The notes under the pieces were generated by a model. It was not told where the DNA came from and searched no databases. It worked only from the letters and a program-made list of their open reading frames with translations. The position numbers and the translations under genes are program-made. Shown here piece after piece: positions 1-9,300 of a stretch of 62,420 nucleotides of DNA. Position 1 is the stretch's first letter. Each line of letters opens with the position of its first letter. Source of the stretch: an uncultured Sphingomonas sp. GTDB taxonomy: Bacteria > Pseudomonadota > Alphaproteobacteria > Sphingomonadales > Sphingomonadaceae. The stretch is from the NCBI RefSeq assembly GCF_913778135.1, contig NZ_CAJYVU010000131.1, positions 1 to 62,420 of the forward strand, written 5' to 3'.

Positions 1-391
1 ACGCGCCGTCGTTCATCACCGGCACCGCTGCCTGAACCGCGAACAGCGCGCCGCGCACGTTGACGTCGAAGTGGCGGTCGAAATGCTCCGCCGTTTCCTC
101 CGCGATCGTCGCCGGCTCGGACAGTCCAGCGTTGAGGACCAGCAGGTCGATACGGTCGTGCAGACGCCTGACCTCCGCCACGACGCGCGCCAGATCAGCC
201 GGGGATGCCGCATCCGCCTCGATACCCTGCGCCAACGGTCCGATCTGCTGTGCCGCTGCGGCGACTTCACCCGCGCGGCGCCCGGTCAGCAACACCGTCG
301 CGCCTTCCTGCGACAAGCGGTCAACGATCGCGAGACCGATCCCCTTCGCGCCGCCCACTACCAATGCGACCTTGCCCGTCATTTTTGCCAT
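1..391 (-). CDS. SDR family oxidoreductase, C-terminal part beyond the window
   Basis: The first 130 residues of a short-chain dehydrogenase/reductase; the gene runs off the left edge. The Rossmann cofactor motif GGAKGIG lies at residues 13-19 and the LNAG motif near residue 91, both typical of classical NAD(P)-dependent SDRs. The catalytic Tyr-x-x-x-Lys would lie outside the window. The ATG at 391-389 has an AAGGACG ribosome-binding site just upstream. The gene is divergent from the HxlR regulator at 473, a common pairing in which the regulator controls the oxidoreductase. The substrate cannot be read from this fragment. Confidence 0.85.
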   Translation of the reverse strand, partial: MAKMTGKVALVVGGAKGIGLAIVDRLSQEGATVLLTGRRAGEVAAAAQQIGPLAQGIEADAASPADLARVVAEVRRLHDRIDLLVLNAGLSEPATIAEETAEHFDRHFDVNVRGALFAVQAAVPVMNDGA

Positions 392-421
392 CGTTCGTCC
401 TTTCACTGGCGACGGCGAACC

Positions 422-440
422 AGATATACAAAGCATATCT
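422..440. promoter_or_regulatory. Candidate HxlR operator
   Basis: An inverted repeat, AGATAT then 7 nt then ATATCT, lies in the 81-bp gap between the divergent SDR and HxlR genes. HxlR-type repressors usually bind short AT-rich dyads of this kind and often regulate themselves and the neighbour. The position and symmetry are seen; the binding is inferred. Confidence 0.4.
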
Positions 441-472
441 GCTAACAAGAACGCACCTGGACTAGCCTAGAT

Positions 473-850
473 ATGGCCGACGATACCGACCTCCACGCAC
501 TGTCCTGTCAGGCGATGATGGACGTGCCCCGCATCCGGCCGGTGCTCGACAAGATCGCGGACAAGTGGACGATCATGATCTTGACGGTGCTCTGCCCGCA
601 GCCCGCGCGCTTCAACGAGATCAAGCGCCGGCTGGACGGGATCACCCACAAGTCCCTCGCCGACGCGTTGAAGCGACTGGAACGGCACGGATTGGTCACG
701 CGCACGGTGATCCCGACCATTCCGATCGGCGTTCGCTACACGATCACGCCGCTCGGCCATTCACTGCGCGAGCCGTTCGAGGCGCTTTGCTCCTGGGCGC
801 TGAAACATGAAGCGGCGTTCGCACCCGACCACGATAGCGATCCCGCGTGA
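473..850 (+). CDS. HxlR family transcriptional regulator
   Basis: A 125-residue winged-helix protein of normal HxlR length. It has the family signature of an N-terminal Cys (residue 12), a central DKIADKWTIMIL helix, a recognition segment around GITHKSLADALKRLERHGLV, and a wing ending in YTITPLGHSL. HxlR proteins are small dimeric regulators, often redox or electrophile responsive through the N-terminal Cys. The gene is divergent from the SDR oxidoreductase, which is the likely target. The ATG at 473 follows a poor ribosome-binding site, but no better start is visible. Confidence 0.9.
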   Translation: MADDTDLHALSCQAMMDVPRIRPVLDKIADKWTIMILTVLCPQPARFNEIKRRLDGITHKSLADALKRLERHGLVTRTVIPTIPIGVRYTITPLGHSLREPFEALCSWALKHEAAFAPDHDSDPA

Positions 851-1319
851 CGCAGCGATCCATTATGCCAAAATGCCATTTTACATAAGATTTATTATCG
901 ATTTTAATGATGATGTTTGCGCGAGTCCTGCCGCGCTAAGCCGATATGGCACATCCAGGCGATGCAGCTGCGGCTGAATTAGCTCGGCTCAAGCATGGTG
1001 TCATAGCGACCAATCTACTGGTCGCCGCTGGTCTCACCGGTACGTCGCTCCTAGTATGTTGACGCTTTGAGACAGCAATTTGGCGCATCGCACGCTGCTC
1101 TCCGCTGCGACCCCATAGTAGAACAACACCAATCCTACCGTAGCAAATTACCAGCAACCAATATCGATAACATAGGTTGATGCGTCCGAACCGGCTGTGT
1201 TGCGCAGCCGTAACGGAGTTGATGGTGATGCACCTCCCTACCCCTGCCCGCTCGCCGCGACGTGGCTCGTGTCCGCGGGCGGGAGGTGGCGCGTGTGCTC
1301 GCTTGGTGGAGGAACAGGC
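851..1319. other. Intergenic region upstream of the stress block
   Basis: I see no convincing gene here; the open frames on the minus strand are Arg/Pro-rich and lack family features. The first 60 bases are AT-rich. At 1187-1212 there is CGAAC, 17 nt, CGTA, which is one mismatch per half from the alphaproteobacterial sigma-EcfG general-stress promoter (GGAAC-N16/17-CGTT). It lies upstream of a CsbD-like gene, a plausible member of that regulon, but the match is too weak to assert. Confidence 0.3.
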
Positions 1320-1784
1320 ATGAACAAGAACGAACTGCACGGCGGTGCGCGCTATCTGGGCGGCAAGGTCGAGAAGGCGGTCGGCGACGCGGTCGACAGT
1401 CGTGAGTGGCAGGTCGACGGCGTCGTCGATCAGGTCGCGGGCGGTGCGGAAAACCTCTACGGCCGCGCGCGCTCGGTCGCCGAGGACGCGATCGACGCCG
1501 CACCCGGCTTCGTCGACGAGGCGAAGGAGCGGTTCGACAAGGCACGCGAGCGGCTGGGCGACGCGGCGGACGATGCCGGCGACCGCGCCCGTGACGTTGC
1601 CGATCGCGCAACTGACCGAGCCCGCGACCTAGCCGATCGTGCCGGCGACGCAGCCGCACGCGGCACCCGCCGAGCGAACGCCGCGGTGTCGGACAATCCC
1701 GCATCCTGGGCGGTGCTGGCCGCACTCGGCGCCGGCATCGGTGGCTACCTGCTCGGCTGGCTGATCCGCGGCGATCGCGCCTGA
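1320..1784 (+). CDS. CsbD-like stress protein with C-terminal membrane anchor
   Basis: 154 residues. The N-terminal 60 residues (GGARYLGGKVEKAVGDAVDS onward) resemble CsbD-type stress proteins. They are followed by a highly charged Ala/Asp/Arg heptad-like segment (about 65-125) likely to form a long amphipathic helix, and a C-terminal hydrophobic helix (about 130-148) ending RGDRA. This layout also resembles DUF883/ElaB-like anchored proteins. The ATG at 1320 is chosen over a GTG at 1197 because GGAGGAAC lies just upstream and because the extension is low complexity. It is 4 bp before the PAS-LuxR gene, so probably co-transcribed. The function is inferred from stress-induced relatives. Confidence 0.7.
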   Translation: MNKNELHGGARYLGGKVEKAVGDAVDSREWQVDGVVDQVAGGAENLYGRARSVAEDAIDAAPGFVDEAKERFDKARERLGDAADDAGDRARDVADRATDRARDLADRAGDAAARGTRRANAAVSDNPASWAVLAALGAGIGGYLLGWLIRGDRA

Positions 1785-1788
1785 GCGC

Positions 1789-3291
1789 ATGGCCGCGTCA
1801 CTGACTTCGCTGCGCGAGACCGCCGATCTGCGCCACCTGCGCCAGATCATCGCGGGGCTCGACGAGGGCGTGATTCTGATCGATCCCGACCAGACGTTGC
1901 TGTGGGCGAACGATGCGGCGCTCAAGATGCACGGCGTGTCCGCGCTCGAGGAGCTGGGCCACGACGTCGACGATTATCGCCGGCGTTTCCAGCTGCGCTA
2001 CCGCAATAACCGCCGTGTCGCGGCCGACGATTACCCGATCGAGCGTGTGGTAGCGGGCGACAGCTTCTCCGAAGTGGTGGTCGAGGTCACGGTCGCTTGC
2101 GAGGAAGATCCGCGCTGGGTCCACCAGGTGCGCAGCCTGGTGCTCAACGACCGCGACGAGGACGCGCCGACCTGCGTCGTGCTCGTCATCCAGGACGTGA
2201 CCGCGCAGTACGAGGCGGAGGACCGGTTCGAGCAGTCGTTCAATGCCAATCCCGCGCCCGCGGTGATCTGCCGCCTGTCCGACCTGCGGTTCGTCAAGGT
2301 GAACCAGGGCTTCCTCGAGATGACCGGCTTCGCGCGCGACCATGTGCTCAGCCGTACCGTCTACGACATCGACGTGCTGCGTGACGCCGACCGCCGCGAC
2401 CTCGCCAAGGAACGATTGGCCGACGGCGCGACGATTCCGCAGATGGAGGCACGGCTGGAGCTGGCGGAGGGCGGCACCAAGCTGGTGATCGTCGCCGGGC
2501 AGCCGATCGACCTGTGCGACCAGCCGTGCATGCTGTTCACCTTCGCCGACCTCGAGCCCAGGCGACAGGCGGAGGAAGCGCTGCGCCACAGCGAGGAGCG
2601 CTTCACCCGCACCTTCCAGATGGCGCCCGTCGCGATGGCGATCGGTGCGCGCGACGGTCACTTGTTGTGCGAGATCAACGCCAGCTTCACCCAGCTGACC
2701 GGCTATGCCGCCTCCGCGATCATCGGCCGCTCGCTGAGCGAGGTCGGACTATGGGCAGGCAAGGACACCGGCCGCGAGATCGAGCGCGCGATCGAGGAAG
2801 GCAATGGCCTTCGCGGTCACGAGGCGGGGATCGCGACGCGCGAGGGCGGGCATATCGACTGCCTCGTCTCGACCGAGGCATTCACCCTGAACGGCGACGA
2901 ATGCCTGCTCTGGGCATTCCAGGACATCACCCAGCGCAAGGCGACCGAGCTCGAACTGGTCGAGGCGATCGAGGCGGTGATGAAGGACACCAGCTGGTTC
3001 AGCCGCTCGATCATGGACAAGCTCGCGCGGTTGCGCGCGCCGATGCCCGATGAGCGCGGCGCCTCGCTCGACGATCTCACCCCGCGCGAGCGCGAGGTGC
3101 TGGCGCTGATCTGCCGCGGGCTCGACGACAAGAGCATCGCGCGTGCGCTCGGCGTGTCGGGCAACACCGTGCGCAACCATGTCGCGCGCATCTACGCCAA
3201 GATCGGCGTCAACCGCCGCACCGCCGCGGCCGCCTGGGCACGCGCGCGCGGGTTCGACGGCGAACGGCTGTTAGCGGAGGCGAACGCGTGA
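1789..3291 (+). CDS. PAS-domain LuxR-type transcriptional regulator
   Basis: 500 residues. Three PAS-like sensory domains follow each other (about 15-130, 145-270, 275-400); the second and third are joined by a segment with EEALRHSEERFTRTFQ, typical of PAS linkers. A LuxR/GerE helix-turn-helix is at the C-terminus (LTPREREVLALICRGL near 437, then a DNA-recognition helix with GNTVRNHVARIYAKIGV). There is no receiver or kinase domain, so it is a one-component sensor-regulator. It is flanked by CsbD-like genes and overlaps the next gene by 4 bp (GTGA), so it probably controls this stress block. The ligand of the PAS domains is not evident. Confidence 0.85.
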   Translation: MAASLTSLRETADLRHLRQIIAGLDEGVILIDPDQTLLWANDAALKMHGVSALEELGHDVDDYRRRFQLRYRNNRRVAADDYPIERVVAGDSFSEVVVEVTVACEEDPRWVHQVRSLVLNDRDEDAPTCVVLVIQDVTAQYEAEDRFEQSFNANPAPAVICRLSDLRFVKVNQGFLEMTGFARDHVLSRTVYDIDVLRDADRRDLAKERLADGATIPQMEARLELAEGGTKLVIVAGQPIDLCDQPCMLFTFADLEPRRQAEEALRHSEERFTRTFQMAPVAMAIGARDGHLLCEINASFTQLTGYAASAIIGRSLSEVGLWAGKDTGREIERAIEEGNGLRGHEAGIATREGGHIDCLVSTEAFTLNGDECLLWAFQDITQRKATELELVEAIEAVMKDTSWFSRSIMDKLARLRAPMPDERGASLDDLTPREREVLALICRGLDDKSIARALGVSGNTVRNHVARIYAKIGVNRRTAAAAWARARGFDGERLLAEANA

Positions 3292-3506
3292 CCGACGAGA
3301 AATCCGACAAGCGCGAGAAATCCGCGCCGGTGCGTGAGGCCAAGGGCGCCGCACAGGAAGCGATCGGCAAGCTGCTCGGCGACGACCAGGCAGTGCGCGA
3401 CGGACGCGAGCGTCAGCGTGACGCCGCGAAGCAGCAGGACGCCGAGGCGCCGAAGACCGGCGCACGCAACACCGACACCAACAATCCAAAACAAGAACAG
3501 GAGTGA
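3288..3506 (+). CDS. Small CsbD-like protein
   Basis: 72 residues, very hydrophilic. The segment VREAKGAAQEAIGKLLGDD (about 15-33) matches the CsbD pattern of a Lys/Gly-rich helix followed by KLLGD. The tail is Lys/Gln/Asn-rich and probably disordered. It starts with GTG overlapping the stop of the PAS-LuxR gene (GTGA), indicating translational coupling. CsbD proteins are induced by general stress; no biochemical activity is established. Confidence 0.7.
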   Translation: MTDEKSDKREKSAPVREAKGAAQEAIGKLLGDDQAVRDGRERQRDAAKQQDAEAPKTGARNTDTNNPKQEQE

Positions 3507-3508
3507 AT

Positions 3509-4405
3509 ATGGCGACCAATGTAACGGGGGTTCGGGACGATTACGTCGCGACCGACACCGCGCTCACCGCGCGTTTCGCGCGCGTGTCCTGGGGGGCGAT
3601 CTTCGCCGGCGTCGTGATCGCGATTGCGGTGCAGGTGGTGCTCGGCATCCTCGGCACCGGCATCGGCCTCTCGATGGTCGATCCGACCGAGGGCACGACG
3701 CCGGGCGCGGCAGGCTTCGGCATCGGTGCGGGCATCTATTGGCTGATTACCACCGTGATCGCTTTGGGTGCAGGCGGCTATACCGCCGCGCGCGTGTCGG
3801 GCGTGACCGACCGCTTCGACGCGCTGGTCCACGGTCTGGTCGTCTGGGGCGTGACGCTGATCCTGACGATCTACCTGCTGACTTCTGCGGTCGGCGGGAT
3901 CATCGGTGGCGCGTTCCGCACAGTCGGCAGCGTGGCGAGCGCGGCTGGATCGACCGTCGGCGCCGCAGCGCGCGTCGCGCCGCAGGCCGCCTCGGTCGCA
4001 GGGATCGACCAGAACGACGTCCGCCAGGAAGCGTCCGACTACCTCTCCGATGCGCCCAGTGATCCGGCGCAGATGACGCCCGAGCAGGCGCAGAAGGAAG
4101 TCGCGAAGGAACTGCCCGCGCTCGCCCGTGGCGGGGCCGACGGCCAGCGTGCCGAGAACCGCATCGTCGACATCGTTGCCGCACAGCGCAAGATCAGCCG
4201 CCCGGAGGCGCAGGCGCAGGTGACCCAGGCCAAGCAGCGCTTCGTCCAGACCAAGAACGAAGCGATCCAGACCGCCAAGAAGGCCACCGACGCAGCCGCG
4301 GGTGCGGCGTCGAAGACCTCGTTCATCCTCGTACTCGCGCTGCTGGTCGGCGCTGGTGCGGCCGCCTTTGGCGCCACGACGGCGACGCGTCGCCGCCTGC
4401 GCTGA
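3509..4405 (+). CDS. Hypothetical polytopic membrane protein of the stress block
   Basis: 298 residues. Three hydrophobic helices are visible in the N-terminal half (around 25-45, 70-92 and 107-130), then an Ala-rich soluble region with a Gln/Glu/Lys-rich coiled-coil character (about 170-265), and a final membrane helix ending TTATRRRLR. Similar proteins in alphaproteobacteria are often annotated PhnA-like without evidence for that role. The ATG at 3509 is preferred to the GTG at 3503 because AACAGGAG ends 5 nt upstream. It follows the CsbD-like gene directly and is followed by a hairpin. Confidence 0.65.
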   Translation: MATNVTGVRDDYVATDTALTARFARVSWGAIFAGVVIAIAVQVVLGILGTGIGLSMVDPTEGTTPGAAGFGIGAGIYWLITTVIALGAGGYTAARVSGVTDRFDALVHGLVVWGVTLILTIYLLTSAVGGIIGGAFRTVGSVASAAGSTVGAAARVAPQAASVAGIDQNDVRQEASDYLSDAPSDPAQMTPEQAQKEVAKELPALARGGADGQRAENRIVDIVAAQRKISRPEAQAQVTQAKQRFVQTKNEAIQTAKKATDAAAGAASKTSFILVLALLVGAGAAAFGATTATRRRLR

Positions 4406-4412
4406 GTGCCCG

Positions 4413-4445
4413 CGACGGGGCGGCGTACCGGCCCCGTCGCACCTT
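4413..4445 (+). terminator. Terminator hairpin after the membrane protein gene
   Basis: CGACGGGG pairs with CCCCGTCG (4413-4420 with 4432-4439) around a GC-rich loop, followed by CACCTTTGTT. It lies 8 bp after the stop at 4405. The T-tract is short. Confidence 0.5.
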
Positions 4446-4490
4446 TGTTAAAGGCGTTGGCGGGGCGGCGTACCGGCCCCGTCGCACCTT
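4416..4490. repeat. Two 30-bp direct repeats containing a hairpin
   Basis: A 30-bp unit starting CGGGGCGGCGTACC and ending GTCGCACCTT occurs at 4416-4445 and again, identically, at 4461-4490, a 45-bp period. The first copy is the terminator stem of the upstream gene; the second lies directly before the ribosome-binding site of the entericidin-like gene, where it could form a weaker stem in the leader. It is probably a local duplication. Confidence 0.8.
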
Positions 4491-4507
4491 ATCCAAGGAG
4501 ATTTCCC

Positions 4508-4645
4508 ATGAAGAAGATCATCCTAGCGACCGGCCTGACCGCGATGCTGGCGCTCGCCGCGTGCAACACCGTCAACGGCGCGGGCCGCGACCTGAAATCG
4601 GCCGGCGACGCCGTCTCGGGTGCCTCGGGCAAGGACGGCAAGTAA
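4508..4645 (+). CDS. Entericidin A/B-like small lipoprotein
   Basis: 45 residues. The Lys-rich start and hydrophobic helix end in the lipobox LAAC, so Cys18 should be lipidated and the mature protein is about 28 residues (starting NTVNGAGRDLKSAGDAV). That mature pattern, N-T-V-x-G-x-G-x-D-x-x-x-x-G, is typical of the entericidin EcnA/EcnB family, small envelope lipoproteins tied to stationary-phase stress. AAGGAG lies just upstream of the ATG; an in-frame extension upstream is encoded by the 30-bp repeats and is rejected. Confidence 0.85.
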   Translation: MKKIILATGLTAMLALAACNTVNGAGRDLKSAGDAVSGASGKDGK

Positions 4646-4720
4646 CACCATTCCACCGCGCGGGAGGTGCAAGCACCCCCGTTCTCCCCCTCTAGCGGGT
4701 CCCCGCCTGCGCGGTGGGAT

Positions 4721-4770
4721 CGCGCCCGGATGCCGGTTCACCTGCTCGAACCCGCGTCCGGGCGCGTTTT
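4721..4770 (+). terminator. Rho-independent terminator
   Basis: A perfect 10-bp stem, CGCGCCCGGA (4721-4730) with TCCGGGCGCG (4757-4766), followed by TTTT. It separates the entericidin-like gene from the PfpI gene. Confidence 0.75.
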
Positions 4771-4936
4771 CAGGGCATAATTAGTCACAGCTAACATGTC
4801 TACCTGTCCACAAGTCGAAATCGTCACTGTGAAGCTTGGTTCTGACTATTGCATTTATCGGAACCACTTAACCACTCGTTCGATGATCCCCAGCGCCTTT
4901 ACGCGGCGCCCCCTCCCCCAGATCGGACGAACCAGC

Positions 4937-5506
4937 ATGAAGCTCGAAGGCAAGAAGATCGCGATCCTGATCGCGCCGCGCGGTACCGAGGAACCGGAAT
5001 TCGCCAAGCCCAAGGCCGCGGTCGAAGAAGCCGGCGGTCAGGTCACCGTCATCAGCCTGGAGACGGGTGAGGCAGAGACGTTCAACAACGACCTCGACCC
5101 CGGCGCCAAGTTCACCGTCGACAAGGCCATCGGCGACGTGTCGGCAGACCAGTTCGACGGGCTGGTTATCCCGGGTGGCTGCGTCGGCGCCGACAAATTG
5201 CGCGGGTCGGACAAGGTCGTCGCCTTCGTCCGCGACTTTTTCGCCGCGAAGAAGCCCGTCGCCGCGATCTGCCACGCACCTTGGACGCTGATCGAGGCCG
5301 ATCAGGTCCGCGGCCGCACGCTCACCTCGTTTCCGACGCTCCAGACCGACATCGAGAATGCGGGCGGCAGCTGGGTCGACCAAGAGGTCGTCGTCGACCA
5401 AGGCCTCGTCACCAGCCGCAACCCCGACGACCTGCCTGCCTTCTGCGCCAAGTTGGTCGAGGAGTTCTGCGAGGGCAAGCACGCGGCACAGGCGGAGAAC
5501 GCGTAA
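4937..5506 (+). CDS. PfpI/DJ-1 family protein (YhbO/YajL-like)
   Basis: 189 residues, the usual length for PfpI-type class I glutamine-amidotransferase-like proteins. The nucleophile elbow AICHAPW places Cys112 and His113, and an acidic residue of the GTEEPEF segment (18-21) completes the usual Cys-His-Glu arrangement. Family members are reported as proteases, chaperones or protein/nucleotide deglycases acting on methylglyoxal adducts, and the last is the better-supported role for this subgroup. The start at MKLEGKKIAIL (4937) matches the family N-terminus; the in-frame extension to 4796 has no family character. The next gene starts directly after the stop, so they form an operon. Confidence 0.85.
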   Translation: MKLEGKKIAILIAPRGTEEPEFAKPKAAVEEAGGQVTVISLETGEAETFNNDLDPGAKFTVDKAIGDVSADQFDGLVIPGGCVGADKLRGSDKVVAFVRDFFAAKKPVAAICHAPWTLIEADQVRGRTLTSFPTLQTDIENAGGSWVDQEVVVDQGLVTSRNPDDLPAFCAKLVEEFCEGKHAAQAENA

Positions 5507-6268
5507 ATGGCGCGCTTCTCCGACAAGGTCGTCGTCATCACCGGTGCTGCCTCGGGCATCGGCGAGGGCGCCGCGCGCCGCTTCGCGGAGGAAGGCGCGA
5601 CATTGGTGCTCGGCGACATCGACAAGGCCGCGCTCGACAGCCTCGCGGGCGAACTGAGCGGCACGGTCGAGACGCGCGAGACCGACGTTTCCGAGCGAGC
5701 AGCGTGCGAGGCATTGGTAAAGGCCGCGGTCGACCGCTTCGGGCGGATCGACGTGCTGGTCAACGACGCCGGTGTCGATCACCTGGGCAAAGTTGACGAA
5801 GGCGACTTCGCCGAGTTCACCAAGGTGATCGAGACTGACCTCTACGGCGTCGTCCACATGAGCCGCGCGGCGATCGCGCATCTGCGGCAATCGAAGGGCT
5901 GCATCGTCAACATTTCGTCGGTGTCGGGACTTGGCGGCGACTGGAACCACAGCTTCTACTGCGCGGCCAAGGGTGCGGTAACCAACTTCACCCGTGCGCT
6001 GGCGATGGACGAGGCGAAACACGGCGTCCGCGTCAACGCGGTCAACCCGTCGCTCACCTACACCGCGCTGACCGCCGGCATGAAGGAGCAACCCGAGCTG
6101 ATCGCCAAGTTCGAGGAGCGCATTCCGATGGGCCGCGGTGCCGAGCCCGCCGACATCTCGGGCGCAATCGCGTTTCTCGCCAGCGAGGACGCGCATTTCA
6201 TTACCGGTGTAAACCTGCCGGTCGACGGCGGGCTGACCGCCTCAAACGGCCAGCCGCCGCTGTCGTGA
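5507..6268 (+). CDS. SDR family oxidoreductase
   Basis: 253 residues, classical SDR length. Cofactor motif TGAASGIG at 12-19, an NDAG motif (normally NNAG) at 86-89, catalytic Ser138, Tyr151 and Lys155 (YCAAK), and the C-terminal motif GVNLPVDGGLTAS typical of FabG-like enzymes. An Asp at the end of the second strand (GDID, 36-39) suggests NAD preference. It starts with no gap after the PfpI stop, so the pair is translationally linked and may act together in carbonyl stress. The substrate is unknown. Confidence 0.88.
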   Translation: MARFSDKVVVITGAASGIGEGAARRFAEEGATLVLGDIDKAALDSLAGELSGTVETRETDVSERAACEALVKAAVDRFGRIDVLVNDAGVDHLGKVDEGDFAEFTKVIETDLYGVVHMSRAAIAHLRQSKGCIVNISSVSGLGGDWNHSFYCAAKGAVTNFTRALAMDEAKHGVRVNAVNPSLTYTALTAGMKEQPELIAKFEERIPMGRGAEPADISGAIAFLASEDAHFITGVNLPVDGGLTASNGQPPLS

Positions 6269-6289
6269 GATGAAGATGTCGTGAAACGA

Positions 6290-6318
6290 AAAAGGGCGGC
6301 CGCAACGGGCCGCCCTTT
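6290..6318. terminator. Bidirectional terminator
   Basis: AAAGGGCGGCC and GGGCCGCCCTTT form a long GC stem with A and T tracts on the two sides, between convergent genes (SDR ending 6268 and receptor ending 6337). It can serve both strands. Confidence 0.8.
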
Positions 6319-6336
6319 CCGCAATGTACTATCCGA

Positions 6337-9300
6337 TCAGAAGCGGAAGCGCACACCGGCATAGTAACGCCGGCCAAAAACGTCATAGACGCCTGCTGCC
6401 GTGTCGGTGCCCGTGGTGTTGCCCGGTGCCAGCGACAGGATGTTCGGAGCCTTGGTGTTGAGCAGGTTATCCGCGCCGAAGTACAACTCGTACTGGTCGG
6501 CTGCCTTGAACGAGATCTGGCTGTCGAGGTAGAACTTAGCAGGTACCTTGATCGCGCCCGGCTCAAGACCGCGGCCCGCTAGCGTCTGGTCGTCTAGCGC
6601 TGAGCGACCGAAGTAGGTGCCGGTGAAGTTCACGTTCAGACGCTCGTTGGTATAACCCAGGTTCGCGGTGAAGCGATCCTTGGCGGCACCGACCTCGCCC
6701 GCGAAGTTGTCGCGAGCCGAGCCCGGCAGCGGAATGACATAGCCGGTGAACGTATGCGTATAGGCGACGCGAGCATTGATCGCGCCGTCCATACCAAGGC
6801 CGTCCAGCGGCACGCGCTGCGTCAGCGTGACGTCCAAGCCCTCGGTCGCCAGACGTCCGGCATTGACCGAGCCCGCGTTGACGAACTCCAGCGTACCCGC
6901 GCTGTTTACCGCCGAAGCGGTCGCCCGGCGCTGGATGAATGCGCAATAGGTCGGGTTACCCTGACGGTAGCACTGGTCGAGGATGAACTGCCGCGGGGGC
7001 GCGCTGACCGCGTCCTTGATGCGGATGTTGAAGTAATCGACCCGCAGCACGGTGTTGCGCAGGAAGTCGATCGAGCGCGGGTTGATCGTGACGCTGCCGG
7101 TATATGAGTCCGACTGCTCTTCGTTCAGGTTCGGGTTACCGCTGTTGAAGCCGCTGACACCCTGACGATCGGCCAGCGTCACCGCGAACGCACCGTTGTT
7201 GGCGGCGATGTTGGCGAGCACGCCGGCTGCGGCGCGGCACTGCGTGCCGAGCGTACCGGCTGTGGTCGCGGTGACGCCCACGCACGGGTCCGTGACCGAG
7301 GGGAAGGTCTGCGACGGGCCGGTGAACAGCTCACCAACGTTCGGCGCACGCACCGCGCGTGCGTAGGTGCCGGCGAAGCGGATGTCCTCAATCGGCGACC
7401 ATTCAACACCGCCGCTGTAGCTGTAGACCGTTCCGACCGTCGAATAGTCGGAAATACGGCCTGATCCGCGCAGGCTCAGGTTCTGGAAGAACGGCGTGTC
7501 AGCCAAGAGTGGCACGTTCACCTCGCCGTACACTTCCTTCACGTCGAAGCTACCGGCCGTGTCGGGTAGCGCATTGCCGCCGTTCAGTCCGGCGTTAGTC
7601 AACGCGTCGTTGTTGGCCGAGCTGCGCTCGCGGCGATATTCGCCGCCGACCGCAATGCCGAGCGGACCGGCCGGCAGGTCGAACAGCGAGCCCGAGAGGT
7701 TCGCCTGCACGACCTGCTGCGACACGCTGGTCTGGAACGTCTGCTCCGCGTTCAGATATGCCAGCGCCTGCTGCGAAATCGTGTTCTGGCCGAAGATATT
7801 TACCGGAACGCAGCCCTGTGCGCGTGCTTGGGCGCTGAAGCAGACCGGCGTGGTGCCGCCCGCCAGGCCGAGGCTCTGAGCGGTGACGACCTGGAATGCA
7901 TTGCGGAAGTTGACCGTGTTGATTTGGCCGTTGCCCTGCTGGTTCTCGGTCGTGCGGCCGTAGTTATAGGTGAAGTCCCAGTGGAACTTGTCGCTGAACA
8001 GGTCACCCTCGAGACCGGTCACGAAGCGGTAGAAATCACGCGAGGTCGTGCTGCGGCGATTACCGAATTCGAGCAGGCGGCGCGAGAAGCCGATGTCCTT
8101 CAGGCCGTCACCATCGGTGTCGGTTGCGGCATTGTAGATCGCATCGGGCACCAGCGGGTTGCGCACCACGGTGGTGACGCCGGGCGCCGCGCCGATTGCC
8201 TGCACACGCGTCTCGATCGGCGCCGAACCGCCGCTCGGATACGCACCGGTCGATCCGGCCGAGGAGAAGCCGAAGGGCTCGATGTTCCGGCTGGCGGTGG
8301 TCTTCGCGTACGTGCCCTCCGCGATGAAGCGGATGTTGTCGGTCACGTCATAATGCGTCCGCATCGCGAACAGGTAACGCTCGACTGGCACTGCGATGGT
8401 ACGGAAGTTCTGACGGTTGAAGCCGCGCGCGGGGAGCGCGGTGCCAGCGGGAACGCCGCAGGCGCGTGCCTGTGCCGCGCTGATCGTGCCGCCATTGGCG
8501 CTGAACCCACGCTCCAGCGCGTTGGTGTTCGGGTTGAACGTGAACTGGCAACCACCGGCCGTGAACGTGCCCTGCGGCGCGATCGCGGAATAGGTCGGCG
8601 CAATCGAGGTGCCGAAATCTGCCGGATTGGTACTGAACCCGCCAAAGAACGCGTCCGAATCGTCGATCTGCGTGTTGCTGCGCTCACGCGACAGCAGCTG
8701 GCCCTGGTTCGTATAGCCCAGGTGCATCATGATGTTGCCGCGGTTCTCGGCGAAATTGCCGCCCACGGTCACGTTCGCCTGGTAATCGCGCGTGTCGCCT
8801 TTCTGCGTCAGGCCATATTGCGCGTTGGCCTCGAGACCCTCGAAATTGTCCTTGTAGACGAAGTTCACGACGCCAGCGACGGCGTCTGAGCCGTACAGCG
8901 ACGATGCACCGCCCGTCAGAACGTCGATGCGCTGAACGAATTGTGCAGGGATGACGTTCAGGTCGACCGTCGCCGAACCCGGGATGCCGGCGACAACGCG
9001 GCGGCCGTTGATCAACACCAGCGTGCGATCGGTACCGAGATTGCGCAGATCAACCGTTGCAGCGCCGGTGCCTGAGGTCAGGAAGGCGGTATTGGTGCGC
9101 GCATAGGCTGGCGAACCGAACACTGGGTTCTCAAGCAACAGATCCTGGATGTTTGCGACACCCGCCTGCTTGATCTGCACGTCGCTGATGACCTGCACCG
9201 GCGAGACCGAGGTGATGGTCGGCGACGCGATGCGCGAACCGGTGACGACGATGTCGCTGCCCGATTCAGTGCCGGTCGCACGGCCGGCTGCGGCGCGCGT

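Noticed and set aside
1187..1212. Sigma-EcfG promoter before the CsbD-like gene
   Set aside because: Both halves have a mismatch; kept only as a note in the intergenic entry.
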